Positions 44,597-53,609 are shown, counted from the stretch's first letter. The stretch is DNA of 64,000 nucleotides from Hymenobacter guriensis (GCF_015773195.1 NZ_JADWYK010000001.1:124001-188000), one strand, 5' to 3'. The notes: generated by a model from the sequence alone, not told the origin. Made by a program: numbers and translations.

Positions 44597-44977
44597 ATGA
44601 AGACCCTGCAAACCCTGCTGTGCACCCTGGCCCTGGTTTTGACCGCGCAATTTGCGCAGGCCCAGACGGCTACAACTGACACCAAAGTAAAAACCAAAAC
44701 CAGCGGCGAGACCCTTAAAATCAAGACCTCGGCCGTGTGCGACATGTGCAAGGCCCGGCTGGAAAAGTCCCTGGCCTATGAAAAGGGTGTGCAGAGCGCG
44801 GTGCTCGACGTACCCTCGCAGGTGCTGACGGTAACGTACCGCGCCGATAAAACCTCGGCCGACAAGCTGCGCGCCGCCGTGCAGCAAACCGGCTACGATG
44901 CTGACGCCAAGCCCGCCGATGAGCGCGCCTACACCCGCCTGCCCGACTGCTGCAAGAAAACCAACGAGGTTCATTAA
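44597..44977 (+). CDS. periplasmic heavy-metal-associated (HMA) domain protein
   Basis: 126-aa exported protein: signal peptide about 1-22 (...FAQAQ), then an HMA fold at about 40-104 with the CxxC site C48-D-M-C51, and a C-terminal C118-C119 pair after the fold. Such proteins bind Cu(I), Zn or related ions; the copper preference is typical for CxxC but not proven. It is 30 bases after the TonB receptor and ends before a strong terminator, so the receptor and this gene are likely one operon. Confidence 0.85.
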   Translation: MKTLQTLLCTLALVLTAQFAQAQTATTDTKVKTKTSGETLKIKTSAVCDMCKARLEKSLAYEKGVQSAVLDVPSQVLTVTYRADKTSADKLRAAVQQTGYDADAKPADERAYTRLPDCCKKTNEVH

Positions 44978-45001
44978 GTTGTAGTCTGCCGGATTTTCGT
45001 G

Positions 45002-45041
45002 CAGGCCCTGGTCACCGTCGCAAACCGGTGGCCGGGGCCTG
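45002..45041 (+). terminator. terminator of the TonB receptor / HMA unit
   Basis: 16-bp arms (45002-45017 and 45026-45041) that pair with two G-U positions, followed by a five-T run at 45046-45050. It is 25 bases after the HMA gene stop. Confidence 0.82.
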
Positions 45042-45217
45042 ATGCTTTTTCGGGCTTGCGGCGGATTTAGTAGAGGAATACCGGCCGGCAGTAGACTAAG
45101 CCCGGTTTGTTGCCGGATATTTCAGGTAGGCACGGACTTTGTCTTGTTTTCTTTTTATATTTAATTGAACGATATAGTCCTGTTTGCCTGATGCGCGTCA
45201 CGTAGCCTTCTTCCGCC

Positions 45218-45955
45218 ATGAAAATATCCTGTGCCTTGCTCGACGACGACCTGCTGGTGCTGGACTTGCTGCAGGCCTACGCGGCTATGACTGATGTGCT
45301 GGACGTGAAAGCCGTATTCAACGACCCGGTGGAGGCGCATACGTATCTGCTCAACCACGAAGTGCAGGTGCTTTTCTCCGACGTGACGATGCCCCATCTG
45401 AGCGGCCTCGACCTGGTTCGGTCCTTGCAGCAGCCACCGCTGGTGGTGCTTATGACGGCTTTTCCGCAGTATGCCATGGAAGCTTTCAACCTGGACGTCA
45501 TCGACTTTCTGCTGAAGCCCATTACGCTGGACCGTTTTCTGCGAGCCGTAAATAAGGTAGCCGGGCTGTTGCGCGCTACAGCGCCCGGCCTAGACACCCC
45601 AGAGCGGCAAGCGGCGGAATCAGGGTCGTTTTTTATTCGCACCGATGCCCAGTTTGTGCGCCTGCACTACCGGGACGTGCTTTACATCGAAGCCCTGAAG
45701 GACTTCACCAAACTTCATACTTCCGACGGGCGCACGCACCTTACGCTGGTTAACCTCAAAAACCTGGAAGAGCAGCTGCCCGCTGGCTTGTTTGTGCGCA
45801 CGCACCGCTCCTACCTGGTCAATGCAGCCCTTATCGATTCTGTCAGCAATTTAGAAGTACGCGTGGGTAGCCATTCTCTTCCTTTGGGCCACACCTACCG
45901 CGAGCGGGTAACGGAGCGCATTGTGCACCGGTCACTTATCCGGCGGCAGCACTAA
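45218..45955 (+). CDS. LytTR-family response regulator
   Basis: 245-aa regulator. Receiver domain about 1-120 with the acidic pocket D9-D10, phospho-acceptor D55 (LFSDVTMP) and the FLLKPI lysine; C-terminal LytTR DNA-binding domain about 140-240 (YIEALKDFTKLHT, VRTHRSYLVN). LytTR regulators usually pair with LytS-type kinases, but the neighbouring kinase on the opposite strand is a HisKA type. The last 20 bases overlap that convergent gene. Confidence 0.93.
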   Translation: MKISCALLDDDLLVLDLLQAYAAMTDVLDVKAVFNDPVEAHTYLLNHEVQVLFSDVTMPHLSGLDLVRSLQQPPLVVLMTAFPQYAMEAFNLDVIDFLLKPITLDRFLRAVNKVAGLLRATAPGLDTPERQAAESGSFFIRTDAQFVRLHYRDVLYIEALKDFTKLHTSDGRTHLTLVNLKNLEEQLPAGLFVRTHRSYLVNAALIDSVSNLEVRVGSHSLPLGHTYRERVTERIVHRSLIRRQH

Positions 45956-47963
45956 GGGCCACGCCCGTGTCCGGCTCCGTAGCGGGCAGCGTAAACCGGA
46001 ATACCGACCCCTGCCCTTCCACGCTGTCGAAGGTGAGGCGGCCGCCGTTCAGTTCCGCAAACTCCCGGCATAGCCGTAGGCCCAGTCCAGTGCCTTCTTC
46101 GCGGGCTGTACCGGGCGTGGTATAGCCAATGGCAGCCTGCCGCAGCTTTTCCTGATTGGCGGGCGCAATACCCACCCCAGTATCAGCTACCGCAATTTCC
46201 CAATCTCCTCCCCGGCGCCGGCCGGAAACCGTGACGGTGCCGCCACCCGGCGTGAACTTGATAGCGTTGCTCAGCAGATTGCGCAAAATCAGCCGGCACA
46301 TGTTTTCATCGGCGCGCACCAGGCAGGACGACAGCTCATTGCGCAACTCTACGCCTTTGCGCTCGGCATCCAGCGTCAGCAGTGCTACACACTCCGCGGC
46401 AACTATCTCCAGCGGCAGCACCCGGGTTTGCACGCCTTCGTCGCGCATCTGCGTCATGGCCCAGTTCAGCAGGTTGTCGAGCAGCTCGAGGGTGGTGTTT
46501 AGGGTTCGGGTGAGGCGGTCCATGTGCGTTGCCAGCCGCTCAGGGGGCACGCTACCCAGGTTGAGCAAGCTCAGAAGCGTATACAGGGAGCTGAGGGGGG
46601 AGCGTAAGTCGTGGGAAATGACGGAGAACAGCATGTCCTTGCTGCGGTTCAGCCGGTCCAGCTCTTCCTTCTGCCGCTGAATAGCCAGGTTTTTGTGGGA
46701 AAGCAGCCCGTTGATGGCCGCCTGCCGACGCCGGGCCAGGTATAGGCCGCCGGCCAGCAAAAGCAACAGCACGGCCCCCAGCCCCAACCCGTTGCGCCAC
46801 CACATCTGCCGCTGCAGGTTGGCTTCCTGTCGGTGCCGCTCTTTCTGCAGCGCTACGATTTCCTGCTCCTTTTTCTCCGTTTCGTAGCGCATTCTTATTT
46901 CGGCCACCTCCGCTCGGCGCTCCTCCGTCGCCACGCTGTCAGCCAGCAGAATATGCTGCGTAAGGGCCTTAAAGGCATTGGGAAAGCGCCCCTGCCGCCG
47001 GTGCAGCTCCGATAAGCTTAAGTACAGATTGCTGAGCTGGCGCTTGTTGCCGCTGCGCTGGGCCAGCGGCACCGCCCGCAAAAAATACCCCTCCGCTGCC
47101 GCCAGGTTCCCCGTAGAGTCGTGGGTGGCGGCCAGGGCCTCGTAGAGCATGGCCAGCAGCGACAAGTCCTGCCGCCGGGGCATCACTGCCAGCGCATCCA
47201 GGTATACCTGCCGGGCTGCGGGGTACTTTCCCATAGCCATGTATAGTTGCCCTACACTATGCAGCACGTACCCGGTAGCCACGCTGTCGTGCAGCTGCCT
47301 GGAGCGCTGGGCGCTTTGCTGCAGATACTGCAATGCCTGCGGAAAGCTGTGCTGAGCCAGATACATCCGACCTACCGCGTGCAGGGCCACCGCCGCCCTC
47401 GAAAACTCGGCCTGCCGCTGCCAGAGGAAGCTGGCCTGCCGGTAGCTTCCGGCAGCCTGCCCCCAGGCCTGCTGGCTGGCATATAGGTCGCCGAGGTGCT
47501 CGTACACAATGGCCTGATTACGCAGGTCCCGGAGCTGGGTGAATTTGGTCAGGGCCCGGCGGTACCAATGCCGGGCCCGGCCACTGTCGCCGCGCGCCAC
47601 CTGTACCCGTCCCAGCAGGTCGTACGTGAGGGCCGTGGTGGCAGTGTCGCGGTGGGCTTCGCCCTGCTGCAAGGCCAGCTGGGCATGTTCCAGGGCTTCG
47701 TTGTAGCGACGCATATCTAGCAAGGCCACGGCCATGCGCATGTAAGCGCGGGTGCGGGGCGCCGGACTGATTTGCAGCTTACGCTGAGCTACCCGCAACG
47801 ACTCCGCCGGGTTGGGCGAAGACAGGGGCGACGTGGGAAGTTGAGCCGGCAGTTTACGCTGCGCCAGGGAGCTGCTCGCAGTACCCGGCATGGGCTGCAT
47901 ACCTTGCACGGCATGGGCACATAGCCAGAGAAACAGCAGGGGCAGCAGACGGGCGGGGTACAT
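45936..47963 (-). CDS. TPR-containing sensor histidine kinase
   Basis: 675-aa sensor: signal peptide, a set of about six TPR repeats (about 60-350, e.g. ATTALTYDLLGRVQVARGD), a coiled-coil stretch, one transmembrane helix at about 390-412, a HisKA helix with the acceptor His (ISHDLRSPLSS, about 450) and an HATPase_c domain with NLLSNAIKFTPGGG, DTGVGIA and GTGLGL. The start at ATG 47963 (MYPARLLPLLF) gives a clean signal. The TPR domain would sense periplasmic proteins or ligands. The cognate regulator is not evident. Confidence 0.9.
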   Translation of the reverse strand: MYPARLLPLLFLWLCAHAVQGMQPMPGTASSSLAQRKLPAQLPTSPLSSPNPAESLRVAQRKLQISPAPRTRAYMRMAVALLDMRRYNEALEHAQLALQQGEAHRDTATTALTYDLLGRVQVARGDSGRARHWYRRALTKFTQLRDLRNQAIVYEHLGDLYASQQAWGQAAGSYRQASFLWQRQAEFSRAAVALHAVGRMYLAQHSFPQALQYLQQSAQRSRQLHDSVATGYVLHSVGQLYMAMGKYPAARQVYLDALAVMPRRQDLSLLAMLYEALAATHDSTGNLAAAEGYFLRAVPLAQRSGNKRQLSNLYLSLSELHRRQGRFPNAFKALTQHILLADSVATEERRAEVAEIRMRYETEKKEQEIVALQKERHRQEANLQRQMWWRNGLGLGAVLLLLLAGGLYLARRRQAAINGLLSHKNLAIQRQKEELDRLNRSKDMLFSVISHDLRSPLSSLYTLLSLLNLGSVPPERLATHMDRLTRTLNTTLELLDNLLNWAMTQMRDEGVQTRVLPLEIVAAECVALLTLDAERKGVELRNELSSCLVRADENMCRLILRNLLSNAIKFTPGGGTVTVSGRRRGGDWEIAVADTGVGIAPANQEKLRQAAIGYTTPGTAREEGTGLGLRLCREFAELNGGRLTFDSVEGQGSVFRFTLPATEPDTGVALSAAAG

Positions 47964-48073
47964 AAGGAGAAGCACATCAGCCGCCGGAGACAGGCCCTGA
48001 TATAGCTGTTCTAAAATAGCAAATTTTTTATATCATCTAAGCTGATGGGCATAATGCAACGCGTCATTATCCG

Positions 48074-48847
48074 CTACTTTGTTTGCCACAGGCGCCACCA
48101 CGGCAGGTAAGGCTGGTCGTGATGCTCGTAGTGATATCCGAAAAAATAGCAGCTCACGAAGGCCCACACGTGGTGACGCAACTGGCTGCGGGATTTATGC
48201 TGGTTATCGGGTGCATGCTCGCCTCGGTGCGGTAGGTAGGTTCCAAAAAAGAATAATTGCACCGTAGCCAGAACCGCCGGCACCATCCAGAAGGCTATAA
48301 CACTGATTTGCGGGAAGAAAACCTTCAGGCCATTGTACGCGGCCGCCATTAGCAGCACTTGCCACACGGTGACGTAGTTCCAGGCAAAGCGCCCAAACCA
48401 CGGCAGGAACCCCTGGTGCTGCCCGTCGTGAAAGTCGGGGTCGTCGGGGGTGGCTACGTGGCGGTGGTGGGCGTGGTGCTTGGGCAGCATCCGCGGAAAC
48501 CAATTGAAGGCAAACAGCCCGGCCGTGAGGATACCCACCGCGTTGTTGAGGCGTCGGTTGGAACTCACCACGCCGTGCATGGCATCGTGCGCCGTGATAA
48601 ACAAACCTGTATACAGGTGAGTCTGCAGCAAAACCAGCAGATAGGGCCAGGGCTGCCGCCAGTTGGGCTGGTAAAAAGCCAGCAGAAACGTGAGCAGCCC
48701 GCTCCAGGCTGCCAAAACCAGCACAGCGGCCCCAAGTCCCTTGTAACCTAGTGGCGCCGGTTTCACCCGCGACGAATGCGTGACTGAGGGAATGAGTGAA
48801 TCGTCATTCAGGGCCTGGCCAGCGCGGATTTCGGTCACTTCGCTCAT
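48074..48847 (-). CDS. crtW: beta-carotene ketolase CrtW
   Basis: 257-aa membrane diiron enzyme that puts a 4-keto group on beta-ionone rings, giving echinenone, canthaxanthin or, with CrtZ, astaxanthin-type pigments. His boxes: HDAMH (87-91), HHAHHRH (124-130) and HYEHH (239-243), plus the CrtW signature FGTYLPHRGEHAPDNQH. Several membrane helices are clear. It starts 7 bases after the ispH stop, so both are co-transcribed. A general fatty-acid desaturase is the alternative, but the motif set and the crt context favour CrtW. Confidence 0.88.
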   Translation of the reverse strand: MSEVTEIRAGQALNDDSLIPSVTHSSRVKPAPLGYKGLGAAVLVLAAWSGLLTFLLAFYQPNWRQPWPYLLVLLQTHLYTGLFITAHDAMHGVVSSNRRLNNAVGILTAGLFAFNWFPRMLPKHHAHHRHVATPDDPDFHDGQHQGFLPWFGRFAWNYVTVWQVLLMAAAYNGLKVFFPQISVIAFWMVPAVLATVQLFFFGTYLPHRGEHAPDNQHKSRSQLRHHVWAFVSCYFFGYHYEHHDQPYLPWWRLWQTK

Positions 48848-48854
48848 GCACTAA

Positions 48855-49703
48855 TCACAGCTGAAGCAAAGCGTCGCGCACCTGCTCCATCAGCCACATG
48901 GGCGTGCTGGTAGCTCCGCAAATACCTACCGACTGGCCGGGCTGGAACCACTCAGCGCACAACTCGTCGGTTCTGGAAATAAAGTGCGTGGCCGGGTTGG
49001 TTTCCTTGCAGACCTGATAGAGCACCTTGCCGTTGGAGCTTTTGGTGCCCGATACAAACACAATCTGGTCGAACTGCGCGGCAAAGCGCCGCAGATCCTT
49101 GTCGCGGTTGCTTACCTGCCGGCAGATGGTGTCGTTGGCGTTTACCTGGTAGCCGCGCTGCTCCAGCTCGCCTTTGATGCGGTAAAACGAATCGGTGCTT
49201 TTGGTGGTCTGGCTGTAGAGGGTGATGTTGGCTGGCAGCTCATGGCTCAATAGCTCATCCAGGTTCTCAAATACCACGGCTGCCCCGCCGGTTTGGCCCA
49301 GCAGGCCGCGCACTTCGGCGTGGCCGTGTTTGCCGTAAATAAAAATCTGGTCTTTGCGGTCGAAGCTGGTTTTGATGCGGTTCTGCAGCTTCAGCACCAC
49401 CGGACAGGAGGCGTCAATCAGCGTCAGGTTGTTTTCCAGAGCCATCTGGTAGGTGCTCGGCGGCTCCCCATGTGCCCGGATAAGCACCGCCTCGTCGCGC
49501 AGGCCAGCCAGCTCATCGTAGCTGATGATGCGCAGCCCGCGTCCTTCCAGCCGCTGCACTTCCTCATCGTTGTGCACGATGTCGCCCAGGCAATAGAGGT
49601 AGCCCTGCTCATCGAGCAAATCTTCGGCCATCTGAATAGCATAGATGACGCCAAAGCAAAAGCCGGAGTTGGGGTCGATACGGACGCTCAGGTGGTACGG
49701 CAT
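48855..49703 (-). CDS. ispH: 4-hydroxy-3-methylbut-2-enyl diphosphate reductase
   Basis: IspH is the last enzyme of the MEP pathway, turning HMBPP into IPP and DMAPP with a 4Fe-4S cluster. 282 aa from ATG 49703. Cluster ligands C16 (GFCFGV), C100 (ASCPVV) and C262 (GICGATSTP) are all present, as are H44 and H78. Its place between the crtB unit and crtW links precursor supply to carotenoid output. A longer frame upstream (to 49796) lacks homology character. Confidence 0.96.
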   Translation of the reverse strand: MPYHLSVRIDPNSGFCFGVIYAIQMAEDLLDEQGYLYCLGDIVHNDEEVQRLEGRGLRIISYDELAGLRDEAVLIRAHGEPPSTYQMALENNLTLIDASCPVVLKLQNRIKTSFDRKDQIFIYGKHGHAEVRGLLGQTGGAAVVFENLDELLSHELPANITLYSQTTKSTDSFYRIKGELEQRGYQVNANDTICRQVSNRDKDLRRFAAQFDQIVFVSGTKSSNGKVLYQVCKETNPATHFISRTDELCAEWFQPGQSVGICGATSTPMWLMEQVRDALLQL

Positions 49704-49852
49704 AACTGTCGAGTAACTACCAGTACGTACGGAATGTTCTACCCGGTTTGCTAAAAGATAAGGACTTTCGCGCTCTTCTGCTGCCGAGCTATCCAAATAG
49801 CGTAACCTATTGGCCCTCTTCTGGCTATTACCTGGCTGATAGCAGCCCGCCT

Positions 49853-50377
49853 TTACAGTCGTGTCAGCTTCTCGGCATCCGGGCCGGTTACGTGGCCGCG
49901 CTCCACCATAAAGCTACGCACCAGGCTAAAGGATTCGGCATCGAGGCCGGACTGCGGATGCCGGAGCAGCGTAGTGAGCAGAAACTGCCGGTCTTCCTCC
50001 ACGTGCTGGCTCAGGCCCAGGAAACCGGGCAGGTTGCTTTCCACGCTCAGGCGCAGAAAGCGGATTTCGGCGTTATCGGCGTCGAGTTTTACGGCCTGGT
50101 CAAACTGCCGGCTGGCGTTCTGCACGTAGCTGAGCTTGTTGAACATCGACGCATCCCGGGCGCGGATGGCTTCAGCGGCGGCTTTATAGGCCAGCACCAC
50201 GGCATCCTGCTGCGAGTAGGCCGCCATGAGCTTATGAAACTTCTCACCGGCTTCTTTGCTGGCGGCGGCTTGCTGGTACTGGCGGCGTAGGTGCGCTACG
50301 GCGTAGGGGTTGGCTTCGGTCGACACGAGGGGGGAGAAAGTCAGAGTCAGAAAGAAAAACAGGAAACGCAGCTTCAC
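49853..50377 (-). CDS. small exported hypothetical protein in the carotenoid cluster
   Basis: 174-aa protein, probably starting at GTG 50377 (VKLRFLFFFLTLTFSPLVS), which gives a signal peptide. The mature part is strongly helical and rich in Ala/Gln with a TPR-like layout (AASKEAGEKFHKLMAAYSQQDAV, NAEIRFLRLSVESNLPGF). It starts 19 bases after crtB ends and is 149 bases before ispH. No known family is recognised. Its conserved place next to crtB would suggest a role in pigment placement or stability, but this is inference. Confidence 0.7.
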   Translation of the reverse strand: MKLRFLFFFLTLTFSPLVSTEANPYAVAHLRRQYQQAAASKEAGEKFHKLMAAYSQQDAVVLAYKAAAEAIRARDASMFNKLSYVQNASRQFDQAVKLDADNAEIRFLRLSVESNLPGFLGLSQHVEEDRQFLLTTLLRHPQSGLDAESFSLVRSFMVERGHVTGPDAEKLTRL

Positions 50378-50396
50378 GGCAGGCAGAGTTCGGGGG

Positions 50397-51239
50397 CTAG
50401 AGGGCCCGGAGGCGGTAGCGAAAGTACGAACCGAGCAGCAACAGCAGCTTGGTATTGCCGGGTACGCGCACCCGCTCGCCCAGGATGCTGGCCGCCGGCA
50501 GCTGCCGGATTTTATGGAAGAGCTTGAGGTAGTACACGTAGGCCAGGTACACGCCCAGCCGGGCCGCGCGCGGCAACTGCACGATGCCCGCATAGCCGGC
50601 CTCAAAATCGGCCCGGATGTCGGCCTCAATGGTGCGCTTCACCTCGTCGGTAAACCGCTCATATTGCACGCCGGGGAAGTACACGCGGCCGCGCTCTTCG
50701 TAGTCGGAGCGGATGTCACGCAGGAAATTCACTTTCTGAAAGGCTGAGCCCAGCCGCCGGGCCGGCTCCCGCAGTTGGTCGAACAGCGCGGCATTTCCTT
50801 CGCAGAAGACGCGCAGGCACATCAGCCCCACCACTTCGGCCGAGCCGTAGATGTACCGCTCGTACAGGGACTGGTTGTAGCTCCGGTCGTCGAGGTCCAT
50901 TTCCATGCTGTACAGAAAGGCGTCGATAAACTCCCGGTCGATGTTATAGCGGTGTACCACGTCCTGGAAGGCGTGCAGCACCGGGTTCAGGCTAAGCCTG
51001 ATGTCCAGCGCCTCGTAGGTCTGCCGCCGAAAATCCGCGAACAGGGCCGCTTTGTCGTGGGCGTGAAAGGTGTCCACGATTTCATCGGCCCAGCGCACAA
51101 AGCCATACACGGAATACACCGGCAGGTGAAACCGCGCATCCAGCGTGCGGATTCCCAGCGTGAACGAGGTGCTGTAGCGCTGGGTAATCAGCTTGCTGCA
51201 GGCCCGGCTGGTTTCAGTAAACAGGGCAACGTGGTCCAT
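50397..51239 (-). CDS. crtB: phytoene synthase CrtB
   Basis: 280-aa squalene/phytoene synthase family enzyme that joins two geranylgeranyl-PP to phytoene. Aspartate motifs D52EIVD56 and D175IRSD179 with the usual YEERGRVYFP follow-on are present, as is YCYRVAG-like YGSAEVVGLMC. Start ATG 51239. It follows crtI after a 112-base spacer holding an AT-rich inverted repeat. Confidence 0.95.
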   Translation of the reverse strand: MDHVALFTETSRACSKLITQRYSTSFTLGIRTLDARFHLPVYSVYGFVRWADEIVDTFHAHDKAALFADFRRQTYEALDIRLSLNPVLHAFQDVVHRYNIDREFIDAFLYSMEMDLDDRSYNQSLYERYIYGSAEVVGLMCLRVFCEGNAALFDQLREPARRLGSAFQKVNFLRDIRSDYEERGRVYFPGVQYERFTDEVKRTIEADIRADFEAGYAGIVQLPRAARLGVYLAYVYYLKLFHKIRQLPAASILGERVRVPGNTKLLLLLGSYFRYRLRAL

Positions 51240-51243
51240 TCTT

Positions 51244-51359
51244 TTTGAATTAATAACGGAGAATTAGTAATGAGGAATTGACCGGCACGGCACTGCTAGC
51301 TGCCATGAGCTTCTCCTGCTTTACCAATTCTTCATTCTTAATTATTAATTGCTAATTCT
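51244..51359. repeat. AT-rich inverted repeat between crtI and crtB
   Basis: Imperfect arms: left about 51245-51278 (GAATTAATAACGGAGAATTAG then GAGGAATTG) and right about 51325-51359 (CCAATTCTTCATTCTTAATT then ATTAATTGCTAATTCTC), spacer about 45 bases. Same motifs (AATTAATAATTAAGAAT, GAATTG) as at 26410. It spans the crtI stop and the whole spacer and is expected to fold in the operon transcript. Confidence 0.75.
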
Positions 51360-52821
51360 CCTTCGCCACTTCCCGGGCCACCACCTGCCCGGAGATGAGC
51401 GAAGGCGGCACGCCGGGGCCCGGTACAGTAAGCTGCCCCGTAAAATACAGGTTGCTGACTTTTTTACTTTTCAGTGAGGGTTTGAGGATGGCCGTCTGGC
51501 GAAGCGTGTTGGCCAGCCCGTAGGCATTGCCCTTGTAGCTGTGGTAGTCGTCGCGGAAATCCTGGTGGGCGTAGCTGCGCTTGTACACCACCGCGTCGCG
51601 GATGCTGGTGCCGCAGTGGCGCTCCAGCCGCTCCATAATCAGGTGGTAGTAATGCTCCCGGGTGGCTTCGGGGTCGGGCAGGTCGGGCGCCACCGGAATC
51701 AGCAGAAACAGGTTTTCGCTTCCTTCGGGCGCTACGCTCGGGTCGGTTTGGGAGGGAGCGCAGGCGTAGAACAGCGGCCGGCTGGGCCACTGCGGGTTCT
51801 CGTAGATTTCCTCGGCGTGCAGGCTGAAGTCCTCGTCGAAGAACAGGTTGTGGTGGCGCAGGTTGGGCAGCCGCTTGTTCACGCCCAGGTAAAAAAGGAG
51901 CGAAGAGGGCGCCATCGTGCGCGAGTTCCAGTAGGCTTCGTCGTAGCGGCGCCACTCGGGCGCCAGCAGGTGCTGCTCGGCGTGGTGGTAGTCGGCGCCG
52001 GCCACCACTACATCGGCGGGTCGGAAGCCGGCGGCGGTTTGCACGCCGGTGGCGCAGCCTTTCTCCACCACAATCTGCTGCACGGGTGCGTTGTATTCCA
52101 GCTGCACGCCCTGCTCCAGGGCCAACTGCACCATGCCCTCCACAATTTTGTGCATGCCGCCCATTGGGTACCAAGTGCCCAGCGCCAGGTCGGCGTAGTT
52201 CATGAGCGAGTACAGGGCCGGCGTATTTTCGGAGGTGGCGCCCAGAAACAGAATAGGAAACTCAACCAGTTCGAGTAAGCGCGGGTCTTTGAAAAACTTG
52301 CGCACGTGCCGGTGCATACTCTGCAGCAAATCCAGGCGTACGGCGTCCACGAGCAGGCGCGGGTCAGCAAACTCCAGGAGCGAGCGGCCGGGCATGTGCA
52401 CGAATTTATTGATGCCTACTTCGTACTTATAAGCGGCCTGGCGCAGAAACTCGTCCAGGCGGGCCGCGCTGCCGGGCTCCAGCTGCTCAAACAACGCCCG
52501 CAGCTCGCTCATGCCGGCCGGAATGTTTACCGCTTCGGGGCCTTTGAAAATCACCTGGTACGAAGGGTCCAGCCGCACCAGCTCGTAGTAGTCGGCTACT
52601 TTTTTGCCGAAGCGGGCAAAGTACTGCTCAAACACGTCGGGCATCCAGTACCAGCTCGGGCCCATATCAAAGGTGAAGCCCTCGGCCCTGAAAAGCCGGG
52701 CTCGGCCGCCGGGCCCTTCGTTCTTCTCCAGCACCGTGACCCGGAAGCCCTGCTGCGCCAGCGAAGTAGCCGCCGCCAGCCCCGCAAAACCGGCCCCAAT
52801 AACAATGACGTGTTTACTCAA
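51352..52821 (-). CDS. crtI: phytoene desaturase CrtI
   Basis: 489-aa FAD-dependent desaturase converting phytoene to lycopene. The FAD loop is GAGFAG (9-14) followed by LEKNEGPGGRA; the C-terminal signature is LYFTGQLTVPGPGVPPSLISGQVVA with an overall CrtI-type length. The frame has no ATG, so the start appears to be TTG at 52821 (SKHVIVIGAG). A weak TAnnTTTG element lies about 65 bases upstream. It heads the crtI-crtB-hypothetical-ispH-crtW run. Confidence 0.94.
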   Translation of the reverse strand: MSKHVIVIGAGFAGLAAATSLAQQGFRVTVLEKNEGPGGRARLFRAEGFTFDMGPSWYWMPDVFEQYFARFGKKVADYYELVRLDPSYQVIFKGPEAVNIPAGMSELRALFEQLEPGSAARLDEFLRQAAYKYEVGINKFVHMPGRSLLEFADPRLLVDAVRLDLLQSMHRHVRKFFKDPRLLELVEFPILFLGATSENTPALYSLMNYADLALGTWYPMGGMHKIVEGMVQLALEQGVQLEYNAPVQQIVVEKGCATGVQTAAGFRPADVVVAGADYHHAEQHLLAPEWRRYDEAYWNSRTMAPSSLLFYLGVNKRLPNLRHHNLFFDEDFSLHAEEIYENPQWPSRPLFYACAPSQTDPSVAPEGSENLFLLIPVAPDLPDPEATREHYYHLIMERLERHCGTSIRDAVVYKRSYAHQDFRDDYHSYKGNAYGLANTLRQTAILKPSLKSKKVSNLYFTGQLTVPGPGVPPSLISGQVVAREVAKEN

Positions 52822-52885
52822 AGCAGCAGAAAAATCGAAATTTAGGTGGCGGCCAGCGCCGCCTTACGGCACGAAGATGCAGATT

Positions 52886-52893
52886 CAAAGCTA
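52886..52893 (-). promoter_or_regulatory. putative -7 element before crtI
   Basis: The minus strand reads TAGCTTTG, matching TAnnTTTG, about 65 bases before the crtI start. No -33 TTG at 19-21 bases is seen, which could mean dependence on an activator or on an alternative sigma factor such as the one encoded next door. Confidence 0.4.
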
Positions 52894-53062
52894 AAAACCG
52901 GAGCCGACGACGGGCTTAAGGCACGGTTGAGCTTCAGCAGCAGAGAAAGCGCGGGCGGTCAGAAAAGGCCGGATACAAACCGGGCCGCGAGCGAGGCAAC
53001 TTGCGCTGCCGTCACCCGCGGCCCGTGATACGCCCGGGGCGGTTGTACTCTCTCCCTATTCC

Positions 53063-53578
53063 CTACACGCCGGGGGCGTATACCTTTAATACGTCTTTCA
53101 GCTCTTTTCGGGCAATATGAATCCGGTTTTTTACGGTCCCGATTGGAATTTGCAGCTTCTCGGCTATTTCCAGGTACTTATAGCCGATGTAGTACATCAT
53201 GAAAGGCGTCCGATAATCAGCCGATAAGCCCGCAATGGCTTCGTTGATGTCCGTCACCACAAAGTCGCTGGTGGCGCCATTGTGGGTAATGTAGTTTTCG
53301 TCGGTATTGAAGTACTGGAAGTACTCCGTGCTGTCGATGTTGCTGTTGCGCTTCGTTATCTTATTGTAGTTGTTGATAAACGTGTTGCGCATGATGGTGT
53401 ACAACCATGCCTTCAGGTTGGTGCCCGCTTTGAACTTGTCCTTGTTCAGCAGCGCCTTGAGCAGGGTTTCCTGCACCAAATCCTTGGCATCGTCGGCGTC
53501 GCGGGTCAGGTTCATCGCCACGGGCTTCAGCGAGTAGGAAATCTTCTGTACTTGATTGGTAAATTCCAGCGAGGTCAT
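53063..53578 (-). CDS. ECF-type RNA polymerase sigma factor
   Basis: 171-aa sigma-70 family member with only regions 2 and 4. Region 2: DDAKDLVQETLLKAL (27-41) and AWLYTIMRNTFINNY; region 4: YKYLEIAEKLQIPIGTVKNRIHIARKEL near 132-159, a helix-turn-helix. No anti-sigma gene is adjacent. GC is lower than the neighbours, as is usual in this gene. It lies between the merR gene and crtI, as in other Bacteroidota carotenoid regions, which suggests control of pigment or stress genes. Start ATG 53578. Confidence 0.93.
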   Translation of the reverse strand: MTSLEFTNQVQKISYSLKPVAMNLTRDADDAKDLVQETLLKALLNKDKFKAGTNLKAWLYTIMRNTFINNYNKITKRNSNIDSTEYFQYFNTDENYITHNGATSDFVVTDINEAIAGLSADYRTPFMMYYIGYKYLEIAEKLQIPIGTVKNRIHIARKELKDVLKVYAPGV

Positions 53579-53609
53579 ACTGTTTAGCTTTTCGTGGCAA
53601 AAAGTTAAA

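Noticed and set aside
43040..44974. 644-aa open frame on the minus strand
   Set aside because: Antisense to the TonB receptor and HMA genes, which have clear signal peptides and motifs; the reverse frame lacks any.
49704..49796. N-terminal extension of ispH by 31 residues
   Set aside because: IspH proteins start near MPYHLSV; the extension has no family similarity, and ATG 49703 is well placed.
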